Shown in pieces: positions 17,445 to 25,051 of a stretch of DNA of 42,052 nucleotides (position 1 is its first letter; each line of letters opens with the position of its first letter). This stretch comes from Deltaproteobacteria bacterium. GTDB taxonomy: Bacteria; Desulfobacterota; RBG-13-43-22. A program made the position numbers and the translations under genes. The stretch spans positions 1 through 42,052 of the forward strand of contig JACRBX010000099.1 of assembly GCA_016219225.1 (NCBI GenBank), written 5' to 3'. The notes under the pieces are model-generated. The model was not told the DNA's origin, searched no databases, and worked only from the letters and a program-made list of their open reading frames with translations.

Positions 17445-18188
17445 TTACAGATATCCCCTGGCCCAGCCCCATAAAAGCCCGAGATATTCATAAAAGGCCC
17501 GCTCCGTCTTCATGAGGCTATTGGCCTGGGGTAAAAAGTCGGTAACCGTCAGGGGGTCCCAGACAGCCCGGAAATCCGTCGGGGCGGCGATGGGATGGGC
17601 CCCCTCTTTTCTAAACAGGGCCATAGACCTTGTCATATGGCCGGCCGAGGTAACCAGATAAAAGGGATCCGGCCCGAGTTGCTTTTTAAGGATTCGGGCT
17701 TCATCCAAGGTATCCCAGGAGGATTCCTCCAAGACCAGACGGGAAGGAGGCAGGCCGAATTGAAGGGCGACTTCCCTCATAATCTGGGCCACGGGGGTTT
17801 TTCCGCGACTATTGCCACCGGAGACGATGAGCTTGGCCATGGGCAGGTGACGGCAAAGCCGCAGGCCTTCCAATAACCGTTTTAAGGAGGGATCGTCTAA
17901 ACGGTCTTCCGGGGTCAATGAGGCCTTTTCCCTGGAGCCGCCTCCTAAAACCACCACCCATTTAATTTTCCGGATCATCGAGGCTTCTTGTACGGGAGTA
18001 TAGGGTCTTTCTAAAGGCCAGAGCAATAAATCGGCAAAAGGGTCGAAAGAGAAGAGATACAAAAGGATGACACCGGCTAAGAGAAACCTTTTCCCTTTTT
18101 TAGGCCACAATAAGCCGATAATCAAAAGTTCGATGATCAGCGACAGGGGGAAAAACAGGCGGGAAACCACTTTTTTCAAGAGGAACAT
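17445..18188 (-). CDS. DUF218/YdcF-ElyC family membrane protein
   Basis: This 247-residue protein has two membrane segments at the N terminus (about 11-28 LFFPLSLIIELLIIGLLW and 35-52 FLLAGVILLYLFSFDPFA). A DUF218 domain follows, marked by VVVLGGGSREK (about 78-88), LIVSGGNSRGKTP and the LVTSAGHMTRSMALFRKEG segment. ElyC, a family member in E. coli, affects peptidoglycan and lipid-carrier metabolism. The domain should face the periplasm. It is the last gene of a minus-strand run with the small ORF and the ABC ATPase. Substrate unknown. Confidence 0.86.
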   Translation of the reverse strand: MFLLKKVVSRLFFPLSLIIELLIIGLLWPKKGKRFLLAGVILLYLFSFDPFADLLLWPLERPYTPVQEASMIRKIKWVVVLGGGSREKASLTPEDRLDDPSLKRLLEGLRLCRHLPMAKLIVSGGNSRGKTPVAQIMREVALQFGLPPSRLVLEESSWDTLDEARILKKQLGPDPFYLVTSAGHMTRSMALFRKEGAHPIAAPTDFRAVWDPLTVTDFLPQANSLMKTERAFYEYLGLLWGWARGYL

Positions 18189-18194
18189 GGTTTT

Positions 18195-18350
18195 TTATAA
18201 TCCCAGGTCCTTCTCCAATTTCAAAACCAGCTCTTCCAACTCTTTTTGTTCTTCCGGGTCTAATTTCCCCTCGGCCAGCCTTTTCTTTAAAGCCAACAAT
18301 TGTTGTGTCTCTCTATATTCGGCACAGGAAACAACCATGATCGGATCCAT
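18195..18350 (-). CDS. 51-residue hypothetical protein
   Basis: A frame of 51 codons lies in the gap between the ABC ATPase and the DUF218 gene. It starts MDPIMVVSCAEYRETQQ and ends with an acidic/leucine-rich helix (DPEEQKELEELVLKLEKDLG). Its codon use resembles the neighbours. An AGGA abuts the first ATG and would suit the second ATG (residue 5) better, so the exact start is uncertain. No family is recognised. A helical protein-protein interaction peptide is the most that can be said. Confidence 0.5.
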   Translation of the reverse strand: MDPIMVVSCAEYRETQQLLALKKRLAEGKLDPEEQKELEELVLKLEKDLGL

Positions 18351-18373
18351 TCCTAAAAAGTGTCGCTGTAATG

Positions 18374-19081
18374 TTATGACAAGTCCTCTTTATTCAAAAC
18401 CCCCTTGTCCAAAAAGAGCCTTTTGTGGGCGGTTTGGGCGGCCCGGGGGTCGTGGGTAACCATAATAATGGTCTTTCCAAAATCGTGATTAAGGCCTTCC
18501 ATGAGGTTCAGGATTTCTTTGGCCGAGTTTTTATCCAGATCCCCGGTCGGTTCATCGGCCACAATAATCGTCGGGTCGGTAATTACCGCCCGGGCTATAG
18601 CCACCCGCTGCTGCTGGCCCCCGGAGAGTTCTTTGGGATAGTGATCCATTCGGTCCGAAAGGCCAACTACCCGAAGGGCTGTTTCTACGTGGTGACGGCG
18701 TTCCTGTCGGGACAGAGGGACCAAAAGTAAAGGCAGTTCCACATTTTCATAGGCCGTCAGGACCGGCAGCAGGTTATAGAACTGAAAGATAAAGCCAATG
18801 TGCCGGGAGCGCCAACGGGCCAGATCCATTTCGCTCAAGGCCGTAATATCGGTCCCGGCGATTCGGATCATCCCTTGGTCAGCCTGATCAATTCCGGCGA
18901 TCAGATTCAGCAGGGTGGTTTTCCCTGATCCGGATGGCCCCATAAGGGCCATAAATTCCCCTTCCGGAATGCTCAGGGTAATATCCTGCAGTACCGATAT
19001 TTGCTGACTGCCCCGATAGTAAGACTTGAAGAGGTTTTTTATTTCGACCAGGGCAGGGGAATCGGTGAGCGGCTCAGTCAT
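18374..19081 (-). CDS. ABC transporter ATP-binding protein, LolD/MacB type
   Basis: This 235-residue ATPase has all catalytic motifs: Walker [10 protein letters not shown] (about 49-57), Q-loop [10 protein letters not shown], signature LSGGQQQR (about 146-153), Walker [13 protein letters not shown] and the H-loop MVTHD. The sequence is of the LolD/MacB/FtsE-like class that energises FtsX-fold permeases for lipoprotein release, macrolide efflux or related tasks. No permease or membrane-fusion gene is adjacent: upstream is a 160-nt repeat gap then nth, downstream the 51-residue ORF. The transporter partner must be encoded elsewhere. Confidence 0.92.
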   Translation of the reverse strand: MTEPLTDSPALVEIKNLFKSYYRGSQQISVLQDITLSIPEGEFMALMGPSGSGKTTLLNLIAGIDQADQGMIRIAGTDITALSEMDLARWRSRHIGFIFQFYNLLPVLTAYENVELPLLLVPLSRQERRHHVETALRVVGLSDRMDHYPKELSGGQQQRVAIARAVITDPTIIVADEPTGDLDKNSAKEILNLMEGLNHDFGKTIIMVTHDPRAAQTAHKRLFLDKGVLNKEDLS

Positions 19082-19118
19082 GTTTTGGTTACCCGACTAT
19101 CCTAAACAAATTAAATTG

Positions 19119-19228
19119 GGACGCAGATTTTCGCCGATACCCGCAGATAACCATCTTAAGCCCTTTATATTGAAAACCTGGTCCATCTGCACGATCGGCC
19201 CTCTGCCGATCCGAGTTCATCCGCGTCC
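19119..19228. repeat. inverted repeat with about 10-nt internal period
   Basis: The left arm begins GGACGCAGATTTTCGCCGAT and continues with CGCAGAT units about 10 nt apart. The right arm ends GATCCGAGTTCATCCGCGTCC-like and is an imperfect inverted copy. It fills most of the gap between nth and the ABC ATPase gene, and is a different family from the 7-nt arrays. Confidence 0.55.
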
Positions 19229-19241
19229 AAAATGCAAATTC

Positions 19242-19886
19242 CTACTTCCGGACCCCCTGGCTCCCGAAATCACAATAGGGCAGCAGGAAACAGACCGGGC
19301 ATTTGGGCGCCCGGGCCGTGCAAAGACTGCGCCCATGATCGATCAGTTGATGGGAAAAAATAATCCATCTCTCTTTGGGGATCAAGGGCATCAAGGCGAA
19401 TTCTATTTTGACCGGGTCTTTTTCTTTGGTCAATCCGAGACGCTGGGAGACCCGGCTGACATGGGTATCGACTACGATACCCGGAATCCCGAAGACGTTA
19501 CCCAGGACGACATTGGCGGTTTTACGACCAATCCCCGGCAAGGCCACCAGCTCCTCCATAGTCCTGGGGACCTCCCCCTGGTGTCTTTTGATCAATTCCC
19601 GGCAGCATTCCCGGATATTTTTGGCTTTGTTATGAAAGAATCCGGTGGACCGGATATCCTCTTCAATCTCAGTGACAGGGGCCTGGGCATAATCCCCTGG
19701 GGTTTTATATTTCTGGAACAGGGTCCTGGTGACCTCGTTAACCCGTTTGTCCGTACACTGGGCCGACAGGATGGTAGCCACCAAGATCTCCAGGGGCGTT
19801 CTAAAATGGAGGGCCGTGTGGGACTGGGGATAGGCCTTATCCAATCCCTTAAGGATCGAAGAGATTTTTTCTTTGAAGGTCATCAT
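19242..19886 (-). CDS. nth: endonuclease III (DNA glycosylase/AP lyase)
   Basis: This 214-residue base-excision repair enzyme removes oxidised pyrimidines and nicks abasic sites. The helix-hairpin-helix (LVALPGIGRKTANVVLG, about 113-129) contains the catalytic Lys, and the catalytic Asp lies in VVDTHVSR. The C-terminal [4Fe-4S] ligands are in CTARAPKCPVCFLLPYC (Cys-x6-Cys-x2-Cys-x5-Cys). AGGAGG lies just before two successive ATGs, and spacing favours the second (19883). It starts 8 nt after the LOG-family gene, so the two are co-transcribed. Confidence 0.96.
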   Translation of the reverse strand: MMTFKEKISSILKGLDKAYPQSHTALHFRTPLEILVATILSAQCTDKRVNEVTRTLFQKYKTPGDYAQAPVTEIEEDIRSTGFFHNKAKNIRECCRELIKRHQGEVPRTMEELVALPGIGRKTANVVLGNVFGIPGIVVDTHVSRVSQRLGLTKEKDPVKIEFALMPLIPKERWIIFSHQLIDHGRSLCTARAPKCPVCFLLPYCDFGSQGVRK

Positions 19887-19894
19887 AGCCTCCT

Positions 19895-20572
19895 CTAAAG
19901 AATAATAATCTTCCTGATGGCCCGGACGACCTCTTCCGGTTCATCAATCACCTGAATGATATCCATATCCTCCGGAGAGATCAGGCATTCCGGGCAAACC
20001 ACCTTGCGCATCCAGTCCAATAGCCCCTTCCAGTAATTCCGGTTCACTAAAATAACCGGAAAGGGTTTAATACGTCGGGTTTGAATCAGGGTAATGGCCT
20101 CGGTGAATTCGTCGAGGGTCCCGAACCCGCCGGGAAGGATGACATAAGCGACAGCATACTTGACAAACATGACCTTGCGGATAAAAAAATAACGAAAATC
20201 CAGCCGGACATTGGCAAAAGGGTTGGGCTTTTGTTCATAAGGCAGTTGAATATTCAGACCGATCGACTTGCCCCCGGCCTCGGCCGCCCCTTTGTTGGCC
20301 GCTTCCATGACCCCCGGACCGCCTCCGGAGATGACATTAAATCCACTTTTGACTAATAGACGGGCGATTTCCACCGCCTGGTCGTAGGCCGGATTTCCCG
20401 GTTTCACCCGGGCCGAACCGAACATAGAGACCGCCGGATGGATTTGAGACAGGGTTTCAAAACCGTCCACAAACTCGGCCAAAATGCGGAACATCCGCCA
20501 GGAGTCTTTAATCGTCAAATCATCAATGACATATTGATGATCGTGATGCTCGGACTTGAATTCCATATTCAT
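19895..20572 (-). CDS. LOG family protein (cytokinin-type nucleotide phosphoribohydrolase)
   Basis: This 225-residue Rossmann-like protein has both LOG motifs: GGGPGVMEAANKGAAEAGG (about 79-97) and PGGFGTLDEFTEA (about 145-157, the PGGxGTxxE motif). LOG enzymes remove ribose 5-phosphate from nucleotide monophosphates, and many bacterial members are still annotated as lysine-decarboxylase-like. The N-terminal extension (about 45 residues, Asp/Glu/His-rich) is seen in the larger bacterial subgroup. Upstream partner of nth. The physiological substrate is unknown. Confidence 0.9.
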   Translation of the reverse strand: MNMEFKSEHHDHQYVIDDLTIKDSWRMFRILAEFVDGFETLSQIHPAVSMFGSARVKPGNPAYDQAVEIARLLVKSGFNVISGGGPGVMEAANKGAAEAGGKSIGLNIQLPYEQKPNPFANVRLDFRYFFIRKVMFVKYAVAYVILPGGFGTLDEFTEAITLIQTRRIKPFPVILVNRNYWKGLLDWMRKVVCPECLISPEDMDIIQVIDEPEEVVRAIRKIIIL

Positions 20573-20679
20573 ATTCTTAAGCCTCGATTAACAAAAGGTC
20601 CAACTTTTTCATTGAATTCCCAATCATCTGCTTATATGATTTAGCCCGGACTGTCAAGCTACAAGAAAGGATTTTACCC

Positions 20680-22269
20680 ATGCGTGTAACCTGCTTAGGT
20701 GCTACCAGGACCGTAACCGGCTCCTGCTTCCTTCTGGAAAACGCCCACATCCGATTCCTGGTGGATTGCGGGATGTTTCAAGGGGGGAAAGAGATCGAAA
20801 AAAGGAACCGTTCTATCACAAAGTACCGGCCCCAGGGGATAAAATACATCCTCCTGACCCATGCCCACATGGATCACTCCGGGCTGATTCCGAAGGCTGT
20901 CAAGGAGGGATTTAAGGGCAAGATCCTCTGTACCAAGGCCACCTTCGAACTCTGCCGGATCATGCTGCGGGACAGCGCCCATATTCAGGAAATGGAAGCG
21001 GAATGGCAGAACCGGAAGAATATCCGGTCCGGCCAGAAACCGGTGGAACCCTTGTATAATATGGAAGAGGCGGAACGCAGTCTGGCCTTTTTCCAACCCA
21101 TTGATCCGGGGGAGTGTTTTCCTCTCAGTTCGGAAATCGAAATCTGTTTTCACCGGGCCGGTCATATCCTGGGAGCCTCTTTCCTGGAGATCCGTTTCCA
21201 GGAAGGCAGCCAGAAGGGCAGGGTGATCTTTTCCGGGGATATCGGGCGCCAGGAGGCCATGATCGTCCCTGATCCGGATATTGTGGAAGAGGCCGATTTT
21301 CTATTTGTGGAATCCACTTACGGCAATCGTCCCCACAAGTCTTTGGAAGAAAGCAAGTCCGAACTCCTGGCCGCCATCCAGAAGGGGATCCGATCCGGGG
21401 AAAAGATAATCATCCCGGCCTTTGCCATTGAGCGGACCCAGGAGATTCTCTATGTACTCCATGAATTTCGAAGACAGGGGAAGATACCCTCTATCCCGGT
21501 CTTCGTGGACAGTCCCCTGGCCATATCGGCTACGGAAATTTTTAAAAATAATCCGGAATATTTTGATGAGGAGATGACCCAACTGATTGCCCAGGGAGAA
21601 AACCCTCTCGAATTGCCGGAGTTGAAGTATACCCGGACGGCCGAAGAGTCTATGGCCATCAACCGGCAGCCCGGGACGGCTATTATCATCGCCGCCAGCG
21701 GCATGTGTAATGCCGGGAGGATTAAACATCACCTGAAACATAATTTATGGCGGTCCGGGGCCCAGATCGTCATCACCGGCTTCCAGGCCGAAGGGACCTT
21801 GGGGCGGGCCATTGTAGAAGGGGCCAAAAAGGTTCGTATCTTCCAGGAAGATGTGGCCGTCCGGGCCGAGATACACACCATCAACGGCTTTTCGGCCCAT
21901 GCCGATCAAAAGGAGTTAATGGCTTGGATCGGTCATTTTAAAAATCCGAATCTGATGGTCTTTATTATCCATGGTGAGGAATCGACCAGCCTGGCCCTGG
22001 CCCAGAACATTGAGAAGACTTTTCCTTTTCAAGTGCAGGTCCCCCACTGGCTGGAAACCATCACCCTCCTCGCGCCCAGGAAGAAGGCTTTGGAGTTGAT
22101 CCCGGAGGCCGAAGAAATCCTATCCCTGTTGGCCGCAACGGAGGGCCGCTGGCAAGGGCTTAAGGGCTATTTGAAGGAAACGGGTGTCCTGAAAAAAGAA
22201 AAAGTCGAGGGGATTAAGACCTTCCTGGAAAAGACCCGGAACGATCTGGAAGAATTAATGAAAGAATAA
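20680..22269 (+). CDS. metallo-beta-lactamase/beta-CASP ribonuclease
   Basis: This 529-residue protein starts MRVTCLGATRTVTGSCF, typical of the CPSF73-like bacterial/archaeal RNase group. The zinc motif HAHMDHSGL is at about residues 67-75. Further metal residues lie in HRAGHILGAS, FSGDIG and the beta-CASP region (VDSPLAISATEIF, AASGMCNAGRIKHHL, and FSAHADQKEL with the C-terminal His). RNA endo/exonuclease activity is known for relatives such as Thermus TTHA0252. The last about 80 residues (PEAEEIL...LEELMKE) are helical and less conserved. It is transcribed alone, divergently from the LOG gene. Confidence 0.92.
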   Translation: MRVTCLGATRTVTGSCFLLENAHIRFLVDCGMFQGGKEIEKRNRSITKYRPQGIKYILLTHAHMDHSGLIPKAVKEGFKGKILCTKATFELCRIMLRDSAHIQEMEAEWQNRKNIRSGQKPVEPLYNMEEAERSLAFFQPIDPGECFPLSSEIEICFHRAGHILGASFLEIRFQEGSQKGRVIFSGDIGRQEAMIVPDPDIVEEADFLFVESTYGNRPHKSLEESKSELLAAIQKGIRSGEKIIIPAFAIERTQEILYVLHEFRRQGKIPSIPVFVDSPLAISATEIFKNNPEYFDEEMTQLIAQGENPLELPELKYTRTAEESMAINRQPGTAIIIAASGMCNAGRIKHHLKHNLWRSGAQIVITGFQAEGTLGRAIVEGAKKVRIFQEDVAVRAEIHTINGFSAHADQKELMAWIGHFKNPNLMVFIIHGEESTSLALAQNIEKTFPFQVQVPHWLETITLLAPRKKALELIPEAEEILSLLAATEGRWQGLKGYLKETGVLKKEKVEGIKTFLEKTRNDLEELMKE

Positions 22270-22515
22270 ACGTCCCCGGGCCGGGGCTTGTTCTGATTCG
22301 GGATTGGCCTGTTTTTTTGGCGGCATTGAACACCTTAAATCAGATCCCTTAAAGGGGCCTTTTTTGAAACCTACGTGGCCCAAAGTCTCCAGGGGATACT
22401 GTTGGCCGGGTGACTCGGAAGCCAGGCTTTACTTCTGGAATGTCCAAGGACGGCATGAAGTGGTTTGCCGCATAAAAAACTTGACAGACGTTTCTTGTTG
22501 GAAGAAAATTAGAGG

Positions 22516-22641
22516 ATGAAAAAAGAAGAAACCAAAATAGATAGTATTGATAAGAGGATAGAACAATTCTTTGAGGGCCTCAAAGAACTTAGAGAAGCTC
22601 AGAAAAGGACCGACGAGCAGTTAGCCCGTACCCGTATTTGA
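22516..22641 (+). pseudogene. N-terminal fragment of a coiled-coil protein (DUF3782-like)
   Basis: A 41-codon frame (MKKEETKIDSIDKRIEQFF...) ends in KELREAQKRTDEQLARTRI. This resembles the start of long coiled-coil proteins in which RTDEQLA-type repeats precede a PD-(D/E)XK nuclease domain. Here it stops at TGA about 35 nt before a GGTGGGT hairpin repeat, and nothing nuclease-like follows. A weak TTGACA box lies at 22482-22487. Truncated remnant is the preferred reading. A genuine micro-protein is possible. Confidence 0.4.
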
Positions 22642-22674
22642 AGAAATCATAAATGCAATCAAACTTAAAAGCGT

Positions 22675-22730
22675 GTAGGGTGGGTGGAACGCAGTGCAAC
22701 CCACCAATAAAATAAACAGGTACAGCAATG
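22675..22730. repeat. GGTGGGT/ACCCACC REP-like hairpin with AT-rich tail
   Basis: GTAGGGTGGGTGG and CAACCCACC arms enclose GAACGCAGTG. The tail AATAAAATAAACAGGTACAG is repeated almost exactly at 23878-23897, so the mobile or repeat unit is longer than the hairpin. Confidence 0.7.
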
Positions 22731-22900
22731 TAGAAAAGAGAGTCAGGTGGCTGTATAATAAAGCTATTGACTTCATTAAAGAATTTTAATAGCATGGGCA
22801 AAATAAAAATAACGATTGGCCATTTGAAGAATTTTTATAAATAGCCTTGGCAATTAAGAAAGTAAAAACAAATCCTTTTTGTCTTTAGTCGGGAGGTATT

Positions 22901-23188
22901 ATGCCCCAAATAAAAATCAATTATAAAGATGAGATCCTTAAAGAATTAAGCGACATTTCCGCCGAAAAGGCTAAGCAGGTATTGGAATTTCTTTGCTTTA
23001 TTAAACATAAAGAAGCATTAGACCGGATAGACCCCACTCAACTCTACTTTTTTACCCCCAAATGGCAAAGGCTGGAGAAAGAAGCTGAAGCAGACCTATG
23101 TGCGGGAAGAGTTTCTAAAACCTATTCGGCAAGTGAGATGGATGATTTTTTTTCGGATCTCAAAAAGGCAAAGAAAAAAGTCCAATAG
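22901..23188 (+). CDS. putative antitoxin of a RelE/ParE-type pair
   Basis: This 95-residue protein opens with KINYKDEILKELSDISAEKAKQVLEFLCF, an amphipathic helical region seen in several small antitoxins. It ends with ASEMDDFFSDLKKAKKK, a likely toxin-binding tail. No HTH or AbrB fold is clear. A GGGAGG site precedes the ATG. It ends in TAG immediately followed by the toxin ATG, so the two are translated together. Antitoxin role inferred from position and partner. Confidence 0.65.
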   Translation: MPQIKINYKDEILKELSDISAEKAKQVLEFLCFIKHKEALDRIDPTQLYFFTPKWQRLEKEAEADLCAGRVSKTYSASEMDDFFSDLKKAKKKVQ

Positions 23189-23452
23189 ATGAAAAAAATA
23201 AACCGAGCCAAGACATTTGATGCCCTATTTTTAAAACTTCCAGCACACATACAGAAAAAGACTGAAAAGGCGATAACGCTATTGATGCAGAATATGTTTC
23301 ATCCCTCATTGCATTTGAAAAAGATTGGAGGGGTTAAGGACATCTGGGAAGCCAGGGTTGATTATCGCTACCGGTTTTCCTTAACCATCAAGAGGGACGT
23401 CATAACTCTAAGAGTTATTGGAAATCATGATGAAGTTTTAAAGAACCCTTAG
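23189..23452 (+). CDS. RelE/ParE-superfamily toxin
   Basis: This 87-residue toxin-like protein has the RelE fold pattern: MKKINRAKTFDALFLKLPAHIQKK helices, then LHLKKIGGVKDIWEARVDYRYRFSLTIKRDVITLRVIGNHDEVL. The central WEARVDYRYRF segment and the GNHDEVL ending are characteristic. RelE members cleave mRNA on the ribosome, whereas ParE members inhibit gyrase. The sequence alone does not separate them with confidence. It abuts the antitoxin gene with no gap. A GGTGGGT repeat lies about 95 nt downstream. Confidence 0.75.
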   Translation: MKKINRAKTFDALFLKLPAHIQKKTEKAITLLMQNMFHPSLHLKKIGGVKDIWEARVDYRYRFSLTIKRDVITLRVIGNHDEVLKNP

Positions 23453-23545
23453 CATTTCTCCATCCCAATCCCGAAGGCGGGGTAAAAGAGAAAGAAGGCC
23501 CCCCAGTTTAAAAACACTTTGTTTTATTTAAGGCTTTGTAGCTTT

Positions 23546-23579
23546 GTAGGGTGGGTGGAGTGAAACGCAACCCACCATT
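23546..23579. repeat. GGTGGGT/ACCCACC REP-like hairpin
   Basis: GTAGGGTGGGTGG and GCAACCCACC arms match the copies at 4411, 22675 and 23851. The 530-nt stretch from 23453 to 23983 has no credible gene and holds this hairpin, an AT-rich segment and the copy at 23851. Confidence 0.7.
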
Positions 23580-23850
23580 CCATCCATAACCAAATATTTG
23601 TGCAAAGGTCACAAGCTTTTGTGCAAATATTCATTCTTCCTTCTCGCTTCATCATACCTAACCATATAAAATAATAAGATAATTTATTTTATTTCGCATA
23701 GCATGGTTTTTGCAATAACAAAATTTATTTTTCATTTTCACGATGGTCCATTTTTGCCAAATGTGACATTGTTATACGGCTGGCCCGAACGGGGCTAATA
23801 ATATAACGGGAGTGGTATAAAAATCCCGTCAATTTGGTTTTTAGTAGCAA

Positions 23851-23931
23851 GTAGTGGAACGAAGTGTAACCCACCAATAAAATAAATAGGTACAGCATGG
23901 TGGGTATGTGAAACCCAAAGAAACCCACCAA
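23851..23931. repeat. double GGTGGGT REP-like element
   Basis: GTAGTGGAACG...AACCCACC is followed by the tail AATAAAATAAATAGGTACAG and then a second hairpin (GGTGGGTATGTG...AAACCCACC). It is the most complex copy in the window. The first part lacks part of the left arm. Confidence 0.65.
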
Positions 23932-23983
23932 AAACACATGAGACGATTTTGATTTTGACGGTCCAGTTTGAACCGTGGCAGGT

Positions 23984-24196
23984 TTATCTGCCGGGCTTTT
24001 CGAATCTTTTTATTTTTTTATATAAGGAATCCACTGTTTCTGATTCAAATAATTCTTCCTTAATCTTTAGATAATCACCTGCCCCTTGGCGCCAGGCACT
24101 TAGAAAACGAGCAGTCTTCGAAGTGCCCAGGTGTTTCCTTAATACCGCTTCGCCTTCTTGTAATATTTTTTGCTCACTGGTAATCCCTATATTCAT
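23984..24196 (-). CDS. small partner of the PIN-domain gene, putative antitoxin
   Basis: This 70-residue protein contains GEAVLRKHLGTSKTARFLSAW and QGAGDYLKIKEELFESETVD. No DNA-binding fold is recognisable. It starts 4 nt after the PIN gene stop with an AAGGGGG site, so it is co-transcribed. It is likely the antitoxin of a PIN toxin, although the order (toxin first) is the reverse of classical vapBC. Confidence 0.6.
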   Translation of the reverse strand: MNIGITSEQKILQEGEAVLRKHLGTSKTARFLSAWRQGAGDYLKIKEELFESETVDSLYKKIKRFEKPGR

Positions 24197-24200
24197 CTTA

Positions 24201-24635
24201 CTACCCCCTTGTTATCTTGAAAATAAATTCAATCGGATTAATTACCACCATTTTTTCCGCTTTGTATCGTTTCAGGATCAGATCATCACACGTCAAGAAG
24301 AAATTTACCATGCCTGATTCAGCACAAGCCAAGTGTAAAGAATCAATAGGTTTAAATCCCTGGTTCTCTAATTCTTGAGCCTTCTTCCTTATATCCGAAT
24401 TTAGAAAAATATTTTTACGGGATAAGGCCATACAACCTGTAACCCAATCTCGACGCTCTGGAAAAGGATTCTTACTATTTTCAAATGCAACGACAGAAGA
24501 AGTGACAAGAGAGATTTTTTTGGTCTCAATCAACTGCAATATGATTGTGAAGGCCATAGTTTCCAGCCAAATTCTGGGTTGAATTTGATCATCAAAAGGG
24601 CGATTTAAAACACTGAGGTCTAAGTATATCTTCAT
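24201..24635 (-). CDS. PIN-domain protein, VapC-like RNase toxin
   Basis: This 144-residue protein has the acidic PIN residues in order: Asp6 in IYLDLSVLNRPF, Glu in SSVVAFENSK (about 52), Asp in KPIDSLHLACAE (about 98) and Asp in FLTCDDLILKRY. PIN domains are Mg/Mn-dependent RNases, and in toxin-antitoxin pairs they cleave tRNA or rRNA. It is paired with the 70-residue gene downstream. The neighbourhood also has a RelE-type pair and hairpin repeats, so it is an accessory patch. Confidence 0.8.
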   Translation of the reverse strand: MKIYLDLSVLNRPFDDQIQPRIWLETMAFTIILQLIETKKISLVTSSVVAFENSKNPFPERRDWVTGCMALSRKNIFLNSDIRKKAQELENQGFKPIDSLHLACAESGMVNFFLTCDDLILKRYKAEKMVVINPIEFIFKITRG

Positions 24636-24661
24636 ACAATTGATCCCTTACGGAATTTAGT

Positions 24662-24985
24662 TTATTTTATTTCCTTTAATATCACAACCATATTCCCATC
24701 GTCATCCCGAAACCCATCTCGTTCCATCTGTACCCTTGATTTTTTAAGTTGGGTCAAAAAGGCCGCCTCGTTTTCCTTTTTCAAGGTCAAAGTTACCTGG
24801 ATTTCCCGGTCTTGGGAGAGGCTTCGGATTATTCGGCCATCGTATTTTTTTATGAGATTTTCAAGGGTTGACAGCGTCTTATCTAAATCCCTGGTCGGGA
24901 TAATGATCGGGTGTTTGGCTGTAGTCTCAGAAAATTCCATTTGAAAACTTTTAGGAGTCATTTCTGTTTTTGAAGGTTTTGTCAA
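24662..24985 (-). CDS. C-terminal part of the anti-sigma factor, cut off by a TAG
   Basis: This is the periplasmic portion (about 107 residues from a TTG at 24985) of the same protein as the zinc-finger gene just upstream. Both are in one frame: their first bases differ by 351 nt, exactly 117 codons. The 22 codons between the TAG at 25054-25052 and this TTG are open and encode a membrane segment (LEGLAATAVILIALTVYKDI). The C-terminal text (PTRDLDKTLSTLENLIKKY, QVTLTLKKENEAAFLTQLKK) resembles the DUF2275-like domain that follows zf-HC2 in related anti-sigma factors. Alone it would lack its anchor, so it is probably not functional unless the stop is read through. Confidence 0.6.
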   Translation of the reverse strand: MTKPSKTEMTPKSFQMEFSETTAKHPIIIPTRDLDKTLSTLENLIKKYDGRIIRSLSQDREIQVTLTLKKENEAAFLTQLKKSRVQMERDGFRDDDGNMVVILKEIK

Positions 24986-25051
24986 GGTTATGTCTTTATA
25001 TACGGTTAGGGCGATGAGAATGACGGCTGTAGCCGCTAATCCTTCGAGAGG

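Noticed and set aside
22269-22300. GC-rich CCCCGGGCCGGGG stretch as a terminator after the beta-CASP gene
   Set aside because: The stem would be only 4 bp with a reasonable loop, and no T run follows directly.
22304-22519. 71-codon plus-strand frame after the beta-CASP gene
   Set aside because: No ribosome site and no recognisable motif. The composition looks random and it overlaps the start of the better-supported 41-codon fragment.
23725-23937. 70-codon hydrophobic minus-strand frame
   Set aside because: It is encoded by the GGTGGGT repeat and adjoining AT-rich DNA. The hydrophobicity reflects T-rich sequence and there is no ribosome site.
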